A stretch of 64,000 bases of DNA from Chryseobacterium limigenitum. Its GTDB lineage: Bacteria; Bacteroidota; Bacteroidia; Flavobacteriales; Weeksellaceae. Shown piece by piece: positions 1-8,104 of this stretch (positions are counted from its first letter, which is position 1; each line of letters begins with the position of its first letter). The notes beneath the pieces are model-generated. The model was not told the DNA's origin. It saw nothing but the letters and a program-made list of their open reading frames with translations, and made no database searches. The stretch spans positions 1 through 64,000 of the forward strand of contig NZ_FPKW01000002.1 in the NCBI RefSeq assembly GCF_900114875.1, written 5' to 3'. The position numbers and the translations under genes were made by a program.

Positions 1-243
1 TAAATCTTTCCAATAACCACAAACAATTTGCTTATAATAATGCTTAAACGTTTTGTGAGCGCCCAAATGAAAGCCAATCATAATGGTAATGATTTCAGAA
101 TCCGACATTACCGATTTTCTGTTTCTTCTCTTTTTGTGATCTCCGAGTGTTTGAAGTTTCATTTGCTTGATTTGGGAGTCAAATTCTTTACAAAAATCGT
201 CAACTTGTACAAAAATATTTGTAATTTGGTCTTTCAAAATCAT
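1..243 (-). CDS. IS982-family transposase, N-terminal part (cut by window edge)
   Basis: The reverse strand from 243 down to base 1 is open and begins MILKDQITNIFVQVDDFCKE. It continues through a basic stretch (residues 39-44) and KSVMSDSEIITIMIGFHLG. This opening, with the SDSEIITIMI segment, is characteristic of IS982-group DDE transposases, which mobilise their own insertion sequence. The catalytic DDE core lies beyond the left edge, so activity cannot be judged. The element's end should lie between 243 and about 350, because the next recognisable coding remnant starts at 380. The family is recognised from memory of the N-terminal motif. Confidence 0.75.
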   Translation of the reverse strand, partial: MILKDQITNIFVQVDDFCKEFDSQIKQMKLQTLGDHKKRRNRKSVMSDSEIITIMIGFHLGAHKTFKHYYKQIVCGYWKDL

Positions 244-350
244 AAGCAATAGTTCGTTTAAATATTTGAATGTCAGAAACTTAAATATACGAATTATTGC
301 TTTTTATTGCAAATTTTTATTCTGTTTCTTATCCCGAGCTCAGGTTAAAT
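244..350. mobile_element. Probable terminal region of the IS982-type element
   Basis: This non-coding stretch lies between the transposase start and unrelated host DNA. A candidate outer end is atcccgagctcaggtt at about 332-347, which resembles the GAACTCA-type ends recalled for flavobacterial IS982 elements. The partner end is outside the window, so the inverted repeat and target duplication cannot be verified. The exact boundary is inferred. Confidence 0.3.
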
Positions 351-379
351 TAATAATCTCATGGACGAAACTCAAATAA

Positions 380-478
380 GAAAAATCCTTGTTGGAAAGT
401 ACTAAAACCGATCTAGGAAAAGTTAAAGATCAACTCGAGATAATAGAAACAGAACAGGAGGTAGTTCAAGAACTGTAA
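380..478 (+). pseudogene. Possible 3' remnant of an unidentified gene
   Basis: A 32-codon open stretch without a start codon follows a stop at 377-379. It ends in charged, helical-looking sequence (KVKDQLEIIETEQEVVQEL) before a TAA. It sits between the insertion-sequence end and the truncated DUF6602 gene and could be the tail of an interrupted upstream gene of the same locus. It is too short to assign; chance is a real alternative. Confidence 0.2.
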
Positions 479-542
479 AAAATGTGGCCCTTTTCAAATG
501 GCCTCGAGATTAATCCGTAAATTAACGTTTTAAACAATAATA

Positions 543-881
543 ATGGCTAAAGAAAATAAGCAATCGCCACTACAGGCAAAGATGCCAACCCAGGGCTGGA
601 GGCAATTCCTTACAGCTAGAACCAGAATGCTTGCGGCCTACGACATCGCTAAAGACCAAGAGAGTAATAGACAGGTAAAGACTAGGCATGGCCTAGTTTC
701 CGAATCCCAATTCAGAAAGTGGCTTAGCGAATTCCTTCCCAAGCGATACGGCGTCACCTCGGGGTTCATCATTTCTCCCGGGATATCGAATTCTGAACAG
801 ATGGTACATTACGACGTAATCATATACGATCAACTGCTACTGCCATTCCCGGAACAACGACAGGTGCAGTTACACCAGTAG
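543..881 (+). pseudogene. Truncated DUF6602-type protein
   Basis: The ATG at 543 opens 112 codons. Residues about 25-97 match the DUF6602 pattern: a helix around ARTRMLAAYDIAKDQES, then KTRHGLVSESQFRKWLSEFL, PKRYGVTSGFIIS and HYDVIIYDQL. Family members normally continue well beyond this motif. Here the homology stops near base 835, and the last 15 residues (LLLPFPEQRQVQLHQ) are read antisense through another gene relic. The original gene was therefore cut and joined to unrelated DNA. DUF6602 proteins are often seen in defence or mobile islands (family knowledge), which fits the nuclease-NTPase gene that follows. Codon use is less AT-rich than its neighbours. It is probably non-functional. Confidence 0.6.
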
Positions 882-1094
882 CTATGGCTGCGACACCCAC
901 TTCGATAGCAGCACCAGCAGCAGCTCCTATAGCATCAGCACCTATAACAGCAGCAATATTTAGCAAAGCTTTTAAGAATCCCCCAATTTTTGATGCTCAT
1001 CCTGACGGAAAATAGATTGTACGCCAATAAAATAATCATTTGGAAATAATTGTCGTTTTTTAAGACCAAATAGGATTTTTAAAGATATTGAACC
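820..1094 (-). pseudogene. Frameshifted relic of a hydrophobic Gly/Ala-rich protein
   Basis: On the reverse strand from 1094 one frame reads LKILFGLKKRQLFPNDYF and later FRQDEHQK. At an A5/G5 run near 985-995 the reading switches frame and continues as KIGGFLKALLNIAAVIGADA, then a long Ala/Gly/Val/Ile stretch ending at a stop at 820. No start codon is present. The two halves join sensibly with a one-base shift, so this is the tail of a decayed gene encoding a membrane-active or glycine-zipper-like peptide. The family is not recognised. Its 3' end overlaps the point where the DUF6602 homology is lost. Confidence 0.4.
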
Positions 1095-1129
1095 CTACAT
1101 ATCTTCATTATTAGTAAATATTAATATTG

Positions 1130-4100
1130 TTATTTTGTTTTATATTTTGTTATATATTTTCCAGAAAGTAATAGTATAAATATTCCCCAACTTTCCGTAC
1201 AAACTTTCAATCGTTCTACCCACCCGGAAACTATTTCCATATTAATTGCTAATCGATAGTCTTCTTCATCGCCTTTAGGTTCAGGGAAGATATAATCCCT
1301 GATACTGAACATCGCTTTAAAATACTCTTGCTCTTCTTCACTATCTATGTAAGTATCTTCATCAAATGGGAACATATTTGTCCAATCGAATAAAGAATCT
1401 AATACCGTTTGAAAAGATTGCTGTAGCTCTAAACCAACCTTATTCAAATGTTGTTGCAGAGTATTTTTATCAGATTCTGAAAGTTCAATTTCATCAAATA
1501 ACCTCAAGTCATAGAAATGGTCAACCAAGAAAAGTAGTTTTCCATATGCTTCGCCTGCTTTATTAATTTTATTAAATTCAGGATATAATTGCGCCCAACT
1601 ATCTACATTTAGTTTTGTACGAATATCTTCTTCTACAGTTTTTGTAATTGCATTAATAACAGATAATTCTTCAAATGTTTTATCTTTTAGCATATAAAGT
1701 CTTACCTCATTCCAATGATTGTTTAGGGTTTTATTCTGAACTGTTTGAATGAAATAAAAGTTTGAAAAACCTATTTGTAACATCAAATACTTTAGGCTTG
1801 TGTATTCCGGATTATCAATGGCTTTATTAAGAATATTATAAGCTTCTTTAAATCCCATTAATGACCAAAACGGACTTTGACCATCAATTATTACGATTGG
1901 CTTATCGGCTGTAGTTTTATTATTGACATATTTTATTGTAAAGTAATTAGCTTTAGAGGCTTGTTTAAACTCCTTTATTATTCTATTTTCAAAATCAGAC
2001 TTTAATTTTAGTACTCGATTGAATGAACGTTCTCCTTTATTGTTGTCGTTCAAAAAATCTTTCCAAATGACAGCTGCAGTAAGTAATGAATTTACTTCCA
2101 CTTTAGAATCATGTTTAGTATTAATGTTTCCTAAAACATTTTTATATTGAGTATTATATTCAGCAAGTTTATCTATTGCATCATAAAGATTAGTTTGCGA
2201 TAATCGCTCAATATTTTCATCGTAAATATGCCCTTCTTCAGTTTTTAATTGAATTTTTGAGTAAAGTGTTTTTGCGGATTGTTGAAGAAAAATTTCTACG
2301 CTTCCTTTGAAATCAGAAAGACTCTTAAAATAACGCTCGTATTTTGACTGTAACTTTTTGTTTAGTTGCTCTCTTTGATTGTCGGATGTCGAATCTTTCT
2401 TTTTCCCGCCATATATTCCTAAAGAATCAGTTATCAATTTTGGTTCTTTAACGTTTTCAGACATTTTAAAAAAGGCATTATGCATAACAGGAACTACAGG
2501 TGTATATGTTTTACTGCCTGCAAAGAGTTTTGCAAATGAACTATTAAACTCGTTTATCTTTTGTTTAATTAGATTTTCCCATTGATTGAGTTGAACTAAA
2601 TATTCTTTCCAATCGGCTGGTCTATCTTCATAATCGTAAAGGTTGGTCATAGAAGCGTTAATATTTACCCATTCTTCCAAAGGCATATTTTCAATTGGCA
2701 TTGTTTTATGGGTTGAATCATAATCGACTGCTAAGGTTTGCAGACGATGACCATATCCTTGAGAATTGAATTTCTTCTTCTCTGGCAAAGCTGTTCTTAT
2801 AATGTCTAAAATATTAATAACAAAATCATTGCTTGACCTTAATTCTGTATTTTTTAGAATATCAATAATGAAATGAATAGTTATTTCTTCTCCATTAAAA
2901 TCGAAATGTACAATATCAAATTCTTCCTTTATTTTCTTTACAAAATGTTCTACATACTTCTTTCTAATAGTATCCAATTCAGTCGAATAAGAATACATAC
3001 CTAACATTAATTTAGATAAGCTTTTACTGTCCATTATTTTAAAAGCTTTTTCAAACTTTTCTTCTTCATAAATTTCTACAGTTTGTTTATCATTTGGAAT
3101 ATTTTTTAGCCAAAACAAAGACTCTCCGAAAGATTTCCATTCAAGTATTGTAGAAGGTAGTTTACTTGGAAAAGTAAGTTTATTTAATACTTCCGTTGCT
3201 AAATTGAAAATGGTTTCTTTCGGAGTTAAATTTTCATTTATTTGGTCTATCTTTTTTCTATGTTCATCATCTACATTAAACACATCAAGCAATCCATTCT
3301 TATCATAGTCAACACCGAACTTAAAGTCAACGAAGAAATACCAAGCTCCACCATAAAGTGCTCTGCATTCATCCAAAACTTTTTGATTATTATGCACATA
3401 TTGTTTTGTGCCAAGCCATATAAGAGCTTTTACAGATGATGCGTATGTAGTCCAGTTTTCTACAAAAATATCTTCATTTAATTTTTGAATGAATTTGTCT
3501 GATTTTAAAATATCAAGATTGAATAGCTGTAATAGAAAAAGATACAAATCTTCTTCGGCTAATAATGCTATTGCTTTGTAAGCGTAGTCTTCTTTATGAT
3601 TAATAAATTCATCAAATAAGATTTCCGTCAACTTTTGCGAGCGTACTATATGCAACCCTTGAATGTATTTTCGGTCAGAAGATTTTTTAATCAGATATTC
3701 ATTTTCTAATTTTTCAATTATAAATTGATAGTCAATATTTGAACTCAATTTTGAAACATCAATCTTCGAACCTAAAGAATCGGCAAGACTTACAATTTTT
3801 AAGAACTCAATTTGTTGACTGGCATTTTGATTATTTTCCCGATGTATTTGTAAAATCTGTTGCTTTAATTTATTGAATAAGGAATCTCCTTGTGTAATGG
3901 AATAAACAAATTCTAATAATGGAGAATCATCACCTAACTGAATCCAAGCTTGCTCAAAATCGGTAAAATGGTTTATTTGGTTTCTTTCATTTAGTTTTAA
4001 GTAAATGATTTCTGCTTCTTCTTTGGTAAGTGACAAGTCTATTTCTTTGTATTCAAACTCAATACCTATGGCAGAAGCTCTGTACCAATCTTCATTCCTT

Positions 4101-5170
4101 ACTGCAACAAGAAACTTGATATGCTTTAGATGTGAAGATTCTTTAATTATTTTAACCCATTCAGTAGTATTGGGTGTAACGTTTATAACAAAAACTGTGG
4201 GGATATCTAACTTTCTGCTTATAGATGCAATCGCTTGAATTGACTGTTGAGTAATTATAGGGTCTTCCTGAATATTAAGTTCAAAAGAAAGCCAATGATT
4301 GATATATTTATGCACATAACTATATAACAAAACTGTTTTCCCTTGCCCAGATGCACCTTTAATCATTACAGCATTATTTGCCTGTAGCTCTTCGTTAATT
4401 TTCTCTAAATGCTTTTCTCTATTAACATCAAGACCCAATAAAATATGTTCATACCTTGTTAATGTCGCATTGTAGAATTCTTTCTCTAACTGCTGACGAT
4501 TTACATCGTCCGTTGAAATTTTATGTAATGGTTTTAGAACCAAGCCATATTGATTGTGAATAGCAATCCTCTCACTTAGATATTTAGCAAAGTACTGAAC
4601 TTTGTTATAGAAATCTTTTTTTGTAATTGGCTGTTGTTTTTCTGCAATAAACTGTAGCCAATACAATAAATATCCGATGGTTGGTATAGGGTCAATCTCT
4701 GTAAAGTTATCCTTCATTAATTGCTCAACTTCGTCTGCAATTAACTCTTCGTTAATTTCTGAAAATTGTGTTTTGTTCTTAACTATTTTCCAATCATCTG
4801 AAGTTATTTTATACTTCTTTAAATTAGATTTTTCTTTTTCACTAATGCTATTCTTATGTCCATTCCAATTTTTAAGGTCTTCACTTATTTTTCCATAAGA
4901 CACAAGTATGGGGGTTGCGTCACAGTAGTTATCCAAGAATCTTTTAATGAATGAAGTTTTACTGTCTGAAAGAATGTCAGACAACGTGATAGGCTTTCCT
5001 AAATTTTTTAGCTGTATTGCATATAGAAGTTGACCATTCTTGTCTAACACATCCAAATCCTCTTCTCCTTCTAATCTGTATATAAAATCATCTGACAAGG
5101 TGGATAAGATATAATGTAATGAATACAGGAATTGAGTTCTATAACCCTTTAATGCTGAAATGGCTGACAT
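1130..5170 (-). CDS. Predicted Cap4-like nuclease plus STAND-type P-loop NTPase (anti-phage candidate)
   Basis: A 1346-aa protein. Residues 1-60 carry the pattern of a Cap4/PD-(D/E)xK DNA-nuclease domain: a GYRTQFLYSLHYIL helix, RLEGEEDLDV at 32-41 and AIQLKN at 51-56 (the Q-x-K motif). Residues 270-280 are a clear Walker A, IKGASGQGKTV. A beta-strand at about 323-331 (IPTVFVIN) occupies the Walker B position but ends in Asn, not Asp. FLVAVRNEDWYR at 353-364 looks like a sensor segment. The remaining ~900 residues are helix-rich without a recognisable motif, as expected of a long sensor region. The architecture (nuclease effector, NTPase, long C-terminal sensor) resembles Avs/STAND anti-phage proteins. 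It stands alone on its strand between mobile-element debris and small ORFs. Family membership is inferred from motifs; exact class is uncertain. Confidence 0.65.
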   Translation of the reverse strand: MSAISALKGYRTQFLYSLHYILSTLSDDFIYRLEGEEDLDVLDKNGQLLYAIQLKNLGKPITLSDILSDSKTSFIKRFLDNYCDATPILVSYGKISEDLKNWNGHKNSISEKEKSNLKKYKITSDDWKIVKNKTQFSEINEELIADEVEQLMKDNFTEIDPIPTIGYLLYWLQFIAEKQQPITKKDFYNKVQYFAKYLSERIAIHNQYGLVLKPLHKISTDDVNRQQLEKEFYNATLTRYEHILLGLDVNREKHLEKINEELQANNAVMIKGASGQGKTVLLYSYVHKYINHWLSFELNIQEDPIITQQSIQAIASISRKLDIPTVFVINVTPNTTEWVKIIKESSHLKHIKFLVAVRNEDWYRASAIGIEFEYKEIDLSLTKEEAEIIYLKLNERNQINHFTDFEQAWIQLGDDSPLLEFVYSITQGDSLFNKLKQQILQIHRENNQNASQQIEFLKIVSLADSLGSKIDVSKLSSNIDYQFIIEKLENEYLIKKSSDRKYIQGLHIVRSQKLTEILFDEFINHKEDYAYKAIALLAEEDLYLFLLQLFNLDILKSDKFIQKLNEDIFVENWTTYASSVKALIWLGTKQYVHNNQKVLDECRALYGGAWYFFVDFKFGVDYDKNGLLDVFNVDDEHRKKIDQINENLTPKETIFNLATEVLNKLTFPSKLPSTILEWKSFGESLFWLKNIPNDKQTVEIYEEEKFEKAFKIMDSKSLSKLMLGMYSYSTELDTIRKKYVEHFVKKIKEEFDIVHFDFNGEEITIHFIIDILKNTELRSSNDFVINILDIIRTALPEKKKFNSQGYGHRLQTLAVDYDSTHKTMPIENMPLEEWVNINASMTNLYDYEDRPADWKEYLVQLNQWENLIKQKINEFNSSFAKLFAGSKTYTPVVPVMHNAFFKMSENVKEPKLITDSLGIYGGKKKDSTSDNQREQLNKKLQSKYERYFKSLSDFKGSVEIFLQQSAKTLYSKIQLKTEEGHIYDENIERLSQTNLYDAIDKLAEYNTQYKNVLGNINTKHDSKVEVNSLLTAAVIWKDFLNDNNKGERSFNRVLKLKSDFENRIIKEFKQASKANYFTIKYVNNKTTADKPIVIIDGQSPFWSLMGFKEAYNILNKAIDNPEYTSLKYLMLQIGFSNFYFIQTVQNKTLNNHWNEVRLYMLKDKTFEELSVINAITKTVEEDIRTKLNVDSWAQLYPEFNKINKAGEAYGKLLFLVDHFYDLRLFDEIELSESDKNTLQQHLNKVGLELQQSFQTVLDSLFDWTNMFPFDEDTYIDSEEEQEYFKAMFSIRDYIFPEPKGDEEDYRLAINMEIVSGWVERLKVCTESWGIFILLLSGKYITKYKTK

Positions 5171-5231
5171 AAGTGTTTTGATCTAATTTAAATGATAAAT
5201 TTCAAAAATACTAACTAAGTAACTATTAATA

Positions 5232-5247
5232 TTACGGATTACCGTAA
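5232..5247. promoter_or_regulatory. Dyad upstream of the nuclease-NTPase gene
   Basis: ttacgg-atta-ccgtaa is a perfect 6+6 dyad with a 4-bp spacer, about 60 bp upstream of the start codon at 5170. Position and symmetry fit an operator for a dimeric repressor. No regulator gene is adjacent, so the role is inferred. Confidence 0.3.
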
Positions 5248-5307
5248 AATTAAATAATCTAATGCAAAGTTATTTTATTTGAAATTGAAGAGATTACTAG
5301 TTTTTTA

Positions 5308-5433
5308 CTAGAAATATGATTTATTATTCTTGTTTTTATCTAGTAATATTAGACTTTTAAGTAATTCCTTATGATTTAATCTGATTTTTTCTTTTATCTC
5401 TTTACTGAGAGAGGTTTTAAAAGTAAGTGGCAT
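5308..5433 (-). CDS. Possible 41-aa small protein
   Basis: An ATG at 5433 opens 41 codons to a TAG at 5308, reading MPLTFKTSLSKEIKEKIRLN and then a leucine-rich helical end. Composition (Lys/Leu/Ile, amphipathic) looks protein-like, but no strong ribosome-binding site or homologue is recognised. It lies in the otherwise empty region upstream of the nuclease-NTPase gene. It may be a real small protein, a fragment, or chance. Confidence 0.3.
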   Translation of the reverse strand: MPLTFKTSLSKEIKEKIRLNHKELLKSLILLDKNKNNKSYF

Positions 5434-5575
5434 TGAAAGTTATTAGTAATGCTAATATACATAAATATATCTTTAAGGAGCTTTAATGACAGCATATGAT
5501 AAAATCATAACTATTCATTCTCTGAGCTAGTCAATGTTTCTTAACCATTGATCTATTATAAATATAATAAACAGT

Positions 5576-5623
5576 ATAACAAAATGCTTAAAGAATAATT
5601 TGATACTTTAAGCATTTTGTTAT
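5576..5623. repeat. Perfect inverted repeat, long hairpin
   Basis: ataacaaaatgcttaaag (5576-5593) and ctttaagcattttgttat (5606-5623) are exact reverse complements separated by 12 nt. The AT-rich stem has no flanking T-run of the usual terminator kind. It could be a bidirectional terminator between the two small ORFs or the end of a vanished element. Confidence 0.6.
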
Positions 5624-5655
5624 TCAGTATTCTCGTTAAAGCATTTCCATTAATT

Positions 5656-5826
5656 TTACATTTTTTGATCAAAATTTTTACCATCAAGCATATTTTTATA
5701 ACGAAAAAGATTTAATTTTTCCCGTTTCTTTTTAATTTTTATATTGTTAATTCCCAGTTTTACGAGCTTGCTTAATATATGATTAATTTCGCTTTCTGAG
5801 ACTTTTAAAACTACCTTTATCATCAT
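5656..5826 (-). CDS. Possible 56-aa basic protein
   Basis: Two in-frame ATGs (5824-5826 and 5821-5823) open 56 or 55 codons: MMIKVVLKVSESEINHILSK, a lysine-rich centre, and a C-terminal FRYKNMLDGKNF. Amphipathic helix plus strongly basic segment suggests a nucleic-acid-binding or structural small protein, but no family is recognised. It is on the same strand as the immunity-family gene just upstream (starts 6083) and could be co-transcribed. Confidence 0.4.
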   Translation of the reverse strand: MMIKVVLKVSESEINHILSKLVKLGINNIKIKKKREKLNLFRYKNMLDGKNFDQKM

Positions 5827-5858
5827 ATATGAATTACTTAAAAGTCTTATATTATAGA

Positions 5859-6083
5859 TTATCCTTTGCTGCTAGATACCGCTTTTATAAAAGAAAGCCA
5901 CCAACCATACACTGTCCATCCAAAGAATACATTAACTAATAAAACGATTAGAAATTTAAACTTCAGTACAGGAAGACGAAGTAAAGCTATCATCGAAGGA
6001 ATGAAATATATGAACAAAATTATTTTTAGAAATAATGCTCCTCCTTCTTCTTGTTGTGTAGTTACGGTCAAAATTTGTATCAT
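5859..6083 (-). CDS. Superinfection-immunity-family small membrane protein
   Basis: This 74-aa protein has two hydrophobic segments (about residues 17-40 and 43-68). Its motif of a conserved Asn followed by GWT..GWW (NVFFGWTVYGWWLSF) matches the T4 Imm-type superinfection-immunity family (Pfam Imm_superinfect). T4 Imm acts at the inner membrane to block DNA entry of a second phage. Chromosomal relatives are common and mostly untested, so an anti-phage function is only inferred. The neighbourhood of a predicted anti-phage nuclease makes it plausible. It starts at the only good ATG of the frame. Confidence 0.65.
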   Translation of the reverse strand: MIQILTVTTQQEEGGALFLKIILFIYFIPSMIALLRLPVLKFKFLIVLLVNVFFGWTVYGWWLSFIKAVSSSKG

Positions 6084-6120
6084 GCTTATTTATTAGAAAG
6101 CGTGGAACTAATATCAATCC

Positions 6121-6235
6121 GTACATAGGTGCCGCGAAGTACCCGATAACCAGAAAGACTTAGCCCACGCCGTATAAGCATGGGCGTAAGTCTATCATTT
6201 TTGGTTATCATTTTAAAGTTCGCGGCTTTATGTAC
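6121..6235. repeat. 115-bp imperfect palindromic element
   Basis: Nested complementary arms are visible: gtacata (6121-6127) with tatgtac (6229-6235), gccgcgaa (6131-6138) with ttcgcggc (6219-6226), gataacc (6145-6151) with ggttatc (6203-6209), and gacttagcccacgcc with gggcgtaagtc around a loop near 6170-6180. The whole region could fold into one long interrupted hairpin. It is more GC-rich than its surroundings and lies between the AlkB-like gene and the immunity-family gene. It could be a non-autonomous mobile element, a REP-type repeat or a structured RNA. The origin is unknown. Confidence 0.6.
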
Positions 6236-6390
6236 CAAAACGATAGCTTACGCTTGACGTTATTTTAATTTATAAACAAATATATAAAATCAAAATTAAA
6301 AGTTATCTAATAAAAATAACCGTCGTTTATTCTTAAAGAATAAAAAATGTATTGTAAATAAAGCATCTTTAGGGCTGCTTTTTATTATAA

Positions 6391-6996
6391 TTATACAGTT
6401 CGCAAACGGAAAGTTAAATTAATACGTTCTTCCATTGGAATACTAGACTTAGCAATTCTGTGTTCCCAGTGCTCTTGTAAATCACCTTTCATAATTAATA
6501 ATGATCCATGAGGAAGAGGAAGACTATATTTGCTCTGATGATGATCTACTTTTCTAAAGTCAAAATTTCTTGTTTGTCCCAGGCTTATTGAAGCAATAAT
6601 CGGTCGTTTCCCATATTTGCTTTCTTTATCCCGATGCCAGGCAACGGAATCATTGTGGTCTCTGTAGAGATTCAACAAAACACCATTGAATTGATAACCA
6701 AATTCTTTTTCAACTCTTTCTTTTAGAAATATGAGTTCGGGTGTCCATAGATTAGTATCTGATGTCTTGTCTGCAGATTCGAAAGTTTTCTTATCGCTGT
6801 ACCATGCAGTGAGTCGAGGAGTCAATACAGTTTTATCATACATTTTCTGGGTACGTTGCTTCCATGGAACTGTAGATAGCAAATGCTTTTTTAGTTGGTC
6901 GGCTTCTTTTGGAGCTAGAAAATGTTCTCTATATTCCAAAAGGTTTTTTGGAAACTCATAAAGGTCTTCTGAATTAAATAAACTGAGTTGGCTCAC
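6391..6996 (-). CDS. AlkB-like 2-oxoglutarate/Fe(II)-dependent dioxygenase
   Basis: This 201-aa protein has the full iron/2-oxoglutarate site of AlkB-type demethylases. H121 and D123 are in AWHRDKES, H179 is in EHWEHRIAKS, and the 2-oxoglutarate-binding arginines R191 and R197 are in RINLTFR. SISLGQTRNFDFR at 136-148 is the conserved strand before the second histidine. AlkB proteins remove methyl lesions from DNA or RNA bases by oxidation in the cytoplasm. The size is typical of the short DNA-repair group. The gene points the same way as the LexA-like operon upstream, but 65 bp separate it from the preceding stop, so co-transcription is possible but unproven. Placement next to damage-tolerance polymerases fits a repair role. 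Confidence 0.88.
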   Translation of the reverse strand: MSQLSLFNSEDLYEFPKNLLEYREHFLAPKEADQLKKHLLSTVPWKQRTQKMYDKTVLTPRLTAWYSDKKTFESADKTSDTNLWTPELIFLKERVEKEFGYQFNGVLLNLYRDHNDSVAWHRDKESKYGKRPIIASISLGQTRNFDFRKVDHHQSKYSLPLPHGSLLIMKGDLQEHWEHRIAKSSIPMEERINLTFRLRTV

Positions 6997-7061
6997 TGTA
7001 GTATTTACTTTAAAATATTTAATACTTAATATCTCGTTTAGATGGGATTTTATGGTAGTTT

Positions 7062-7289
7062 TTAATTTTTGTTCAAATAGGAAAACTTATTTTCAAAAAG
7101 ATTCATACTGATAATTTTATGGTGAACGATATCATAAATAAGTTCTACCGAAAAATTTGAAACTTCGTACAAAATATATTTTGATTGGGAAGTGGTTCTT
7201 TCGCTGATTAAACGTCCGTGAGCAAGAGTGAAATCATACTGCGCCTGACGGTCTGGTAAGTTCTGAAAATCGTAGTAAGAGATGATCAT
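7062..7289 (-). CDS. Uncharacterised 75-aa protein in operon with the LexA-like repressor
   Basis: The product begins MIISYYDFQNLPDRQAQYDF and has a mixed alpha/beta look with a VELIYDIVHHKII segment; no signal peptide or membrane segment is visible. The start codon lies 20 bp after the repressor's stop, so the two genes are very likely co-transcribed and damage-regulated. The family is not recognised. Its conserved-looking context suggests a small cytosolic partner of the repressor/mutagenesis system, but no function can be assigned. Confidence 0.65.
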   Translation of the reverse strand: MIISYYDFQNLPDRQAQYDFTLAHGRLISERTTSQSKYILYEVSNFSVELIYDIVHHKIISMNLFENKFSYLNKN

Positions 7290-7309
7290 TAAATAATGTA
7301 AGTTTTTTT

Positions 7310-8086
7310 CTAATTGTTTTTTGAAATCTTTTCATCAAGACCTTGAATATCTTTTCTGATTTCCAGAAACATTTCTTTTAAATTATAATTTTCAAAGTTA
7401 TCAGGTTCAAAATCTTCGGGAAAAATTCCTGATGCGTATTGCCAGACTTCTACAACTTCTCCCAGAGGAATATCATAAGATTTATAAAAAGAGTTGTCAG
7501 CGGCAACAGTTATTGATTTCTTATTTCTGGAAATAAATCTTTTATAAGAAATACCATCGTTCAAAGTCACAAAAACATAACTTTTATTCAGTTTTAGATC
7601 ATCAATATTTTCAATATATTTTCCGATAATATAAGAACCATCTTTAAATGGTGGCATAGAATCTCCTTGGGCAGGAAAAGCTCTAAACTTTCCACCAGTC
7701 AGAAATGGAAGCGTAATTCTTTGTAAATTTTCAATATATTCTGGGTCACTATACCCCGATAGATAGCCCATAGATGCTTTTTGAGGCACAATTTCAATGC
7801 TGTTATTGCCTAATTGATCTACTACCACTGGCAAAACAATCCTATTATCCGGAAGTTTTAAGATATCTTCTAGCGGATATTTTCTGATATCCACAGTAAG
7901 AAGCAGATCAATACTCAAATTGAAATATTTTGAAATTCTGATAAGCAGCTCATAGGGAGGTTCAGAACGTCCATCCTCATATTTCGAATAACGCACTCTG
8001 CTCATTAAAATTTTATCAGCAAGTTCATGTTGTGATAATTTTTTTTGAGTCCTTAAAAACCTGATGTTTTCTGAAAAAATTGACAT
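7310..8086 (-). CDS. LexA-like XRE/S24 transcriptional repressor
   Basis: The N-terminal XRE helix-turn-helix covers about residues 1-60 (SENIRFLRTQKKLSQHELAD, then YSKYEDGRSEPPYELLIRIS). A C-terminal S24 self-cleaving peptidase domain follows. In the preferred numbering the catalytic serine is in GDSMPP (about residue 143) and the lysine in GISYKRF (about 182). The putative cleavage region is around ASMGYLSGY at about 104-112. The ATG at 8084-8086 is preferred over one 21 bp upstream because the latter lies inside the operator and the homologous domain begins MSIFSEN. The gene diverges from dinB across a promoter with GATAC...GTATC dyads, so the protein probably represses itself and the polymerase cassette until DNA damage triggers autocleavage. 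Confidence 0.88.
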   Translation of the reverse strand: MSIFSENIRFLRTQKKLSQHELADKILMSRVRYSKYEDGRSEPPYELLIRISKYFNLSIDLLLTVDIRKYPLEDILKLPDNRIVLPVVVDQLGNNSIEIVPQKASMGYLSGYSDPEYIENLQRITLPFLTGGKFRAFPAQGDSMPPFKDGSYIIGKYIENIDDLKLNKSYVFVTLNDGISYKRFISRNKKSITVAADNSFYKSYDIPLGEVVEVWQYASGIFPEDFEPDNFENYNLKEMFLEIRKDIQGLDEKISKNN

Positions 8087-8087
8087 T

Positions 8088-8102
8088 GATACAAATTGTA
8101 TC
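8088..8102. promoter_or_regulatory. Operator 1 of the LexA-like repressor
   Basis: gatacaa-a-ttgtatc is a perfect 7+7 dyad just upstream of the repressor start. It overlaps the expected transcription start of the leftward promoter whose -7 box is tatatttg (caaatata at 8105-8112 on the + strand). This is the classic position for autorepression. Confidence 0.7.
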
Positions 8103-8104
8103 TG

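Noticed and set aside
6121..6235. Integron attC site
   Set aside because: Long palindrome fits in shape, but no RYYYAAC/GTTRRRY core pair was found at the ends and no integrase of that type is present.
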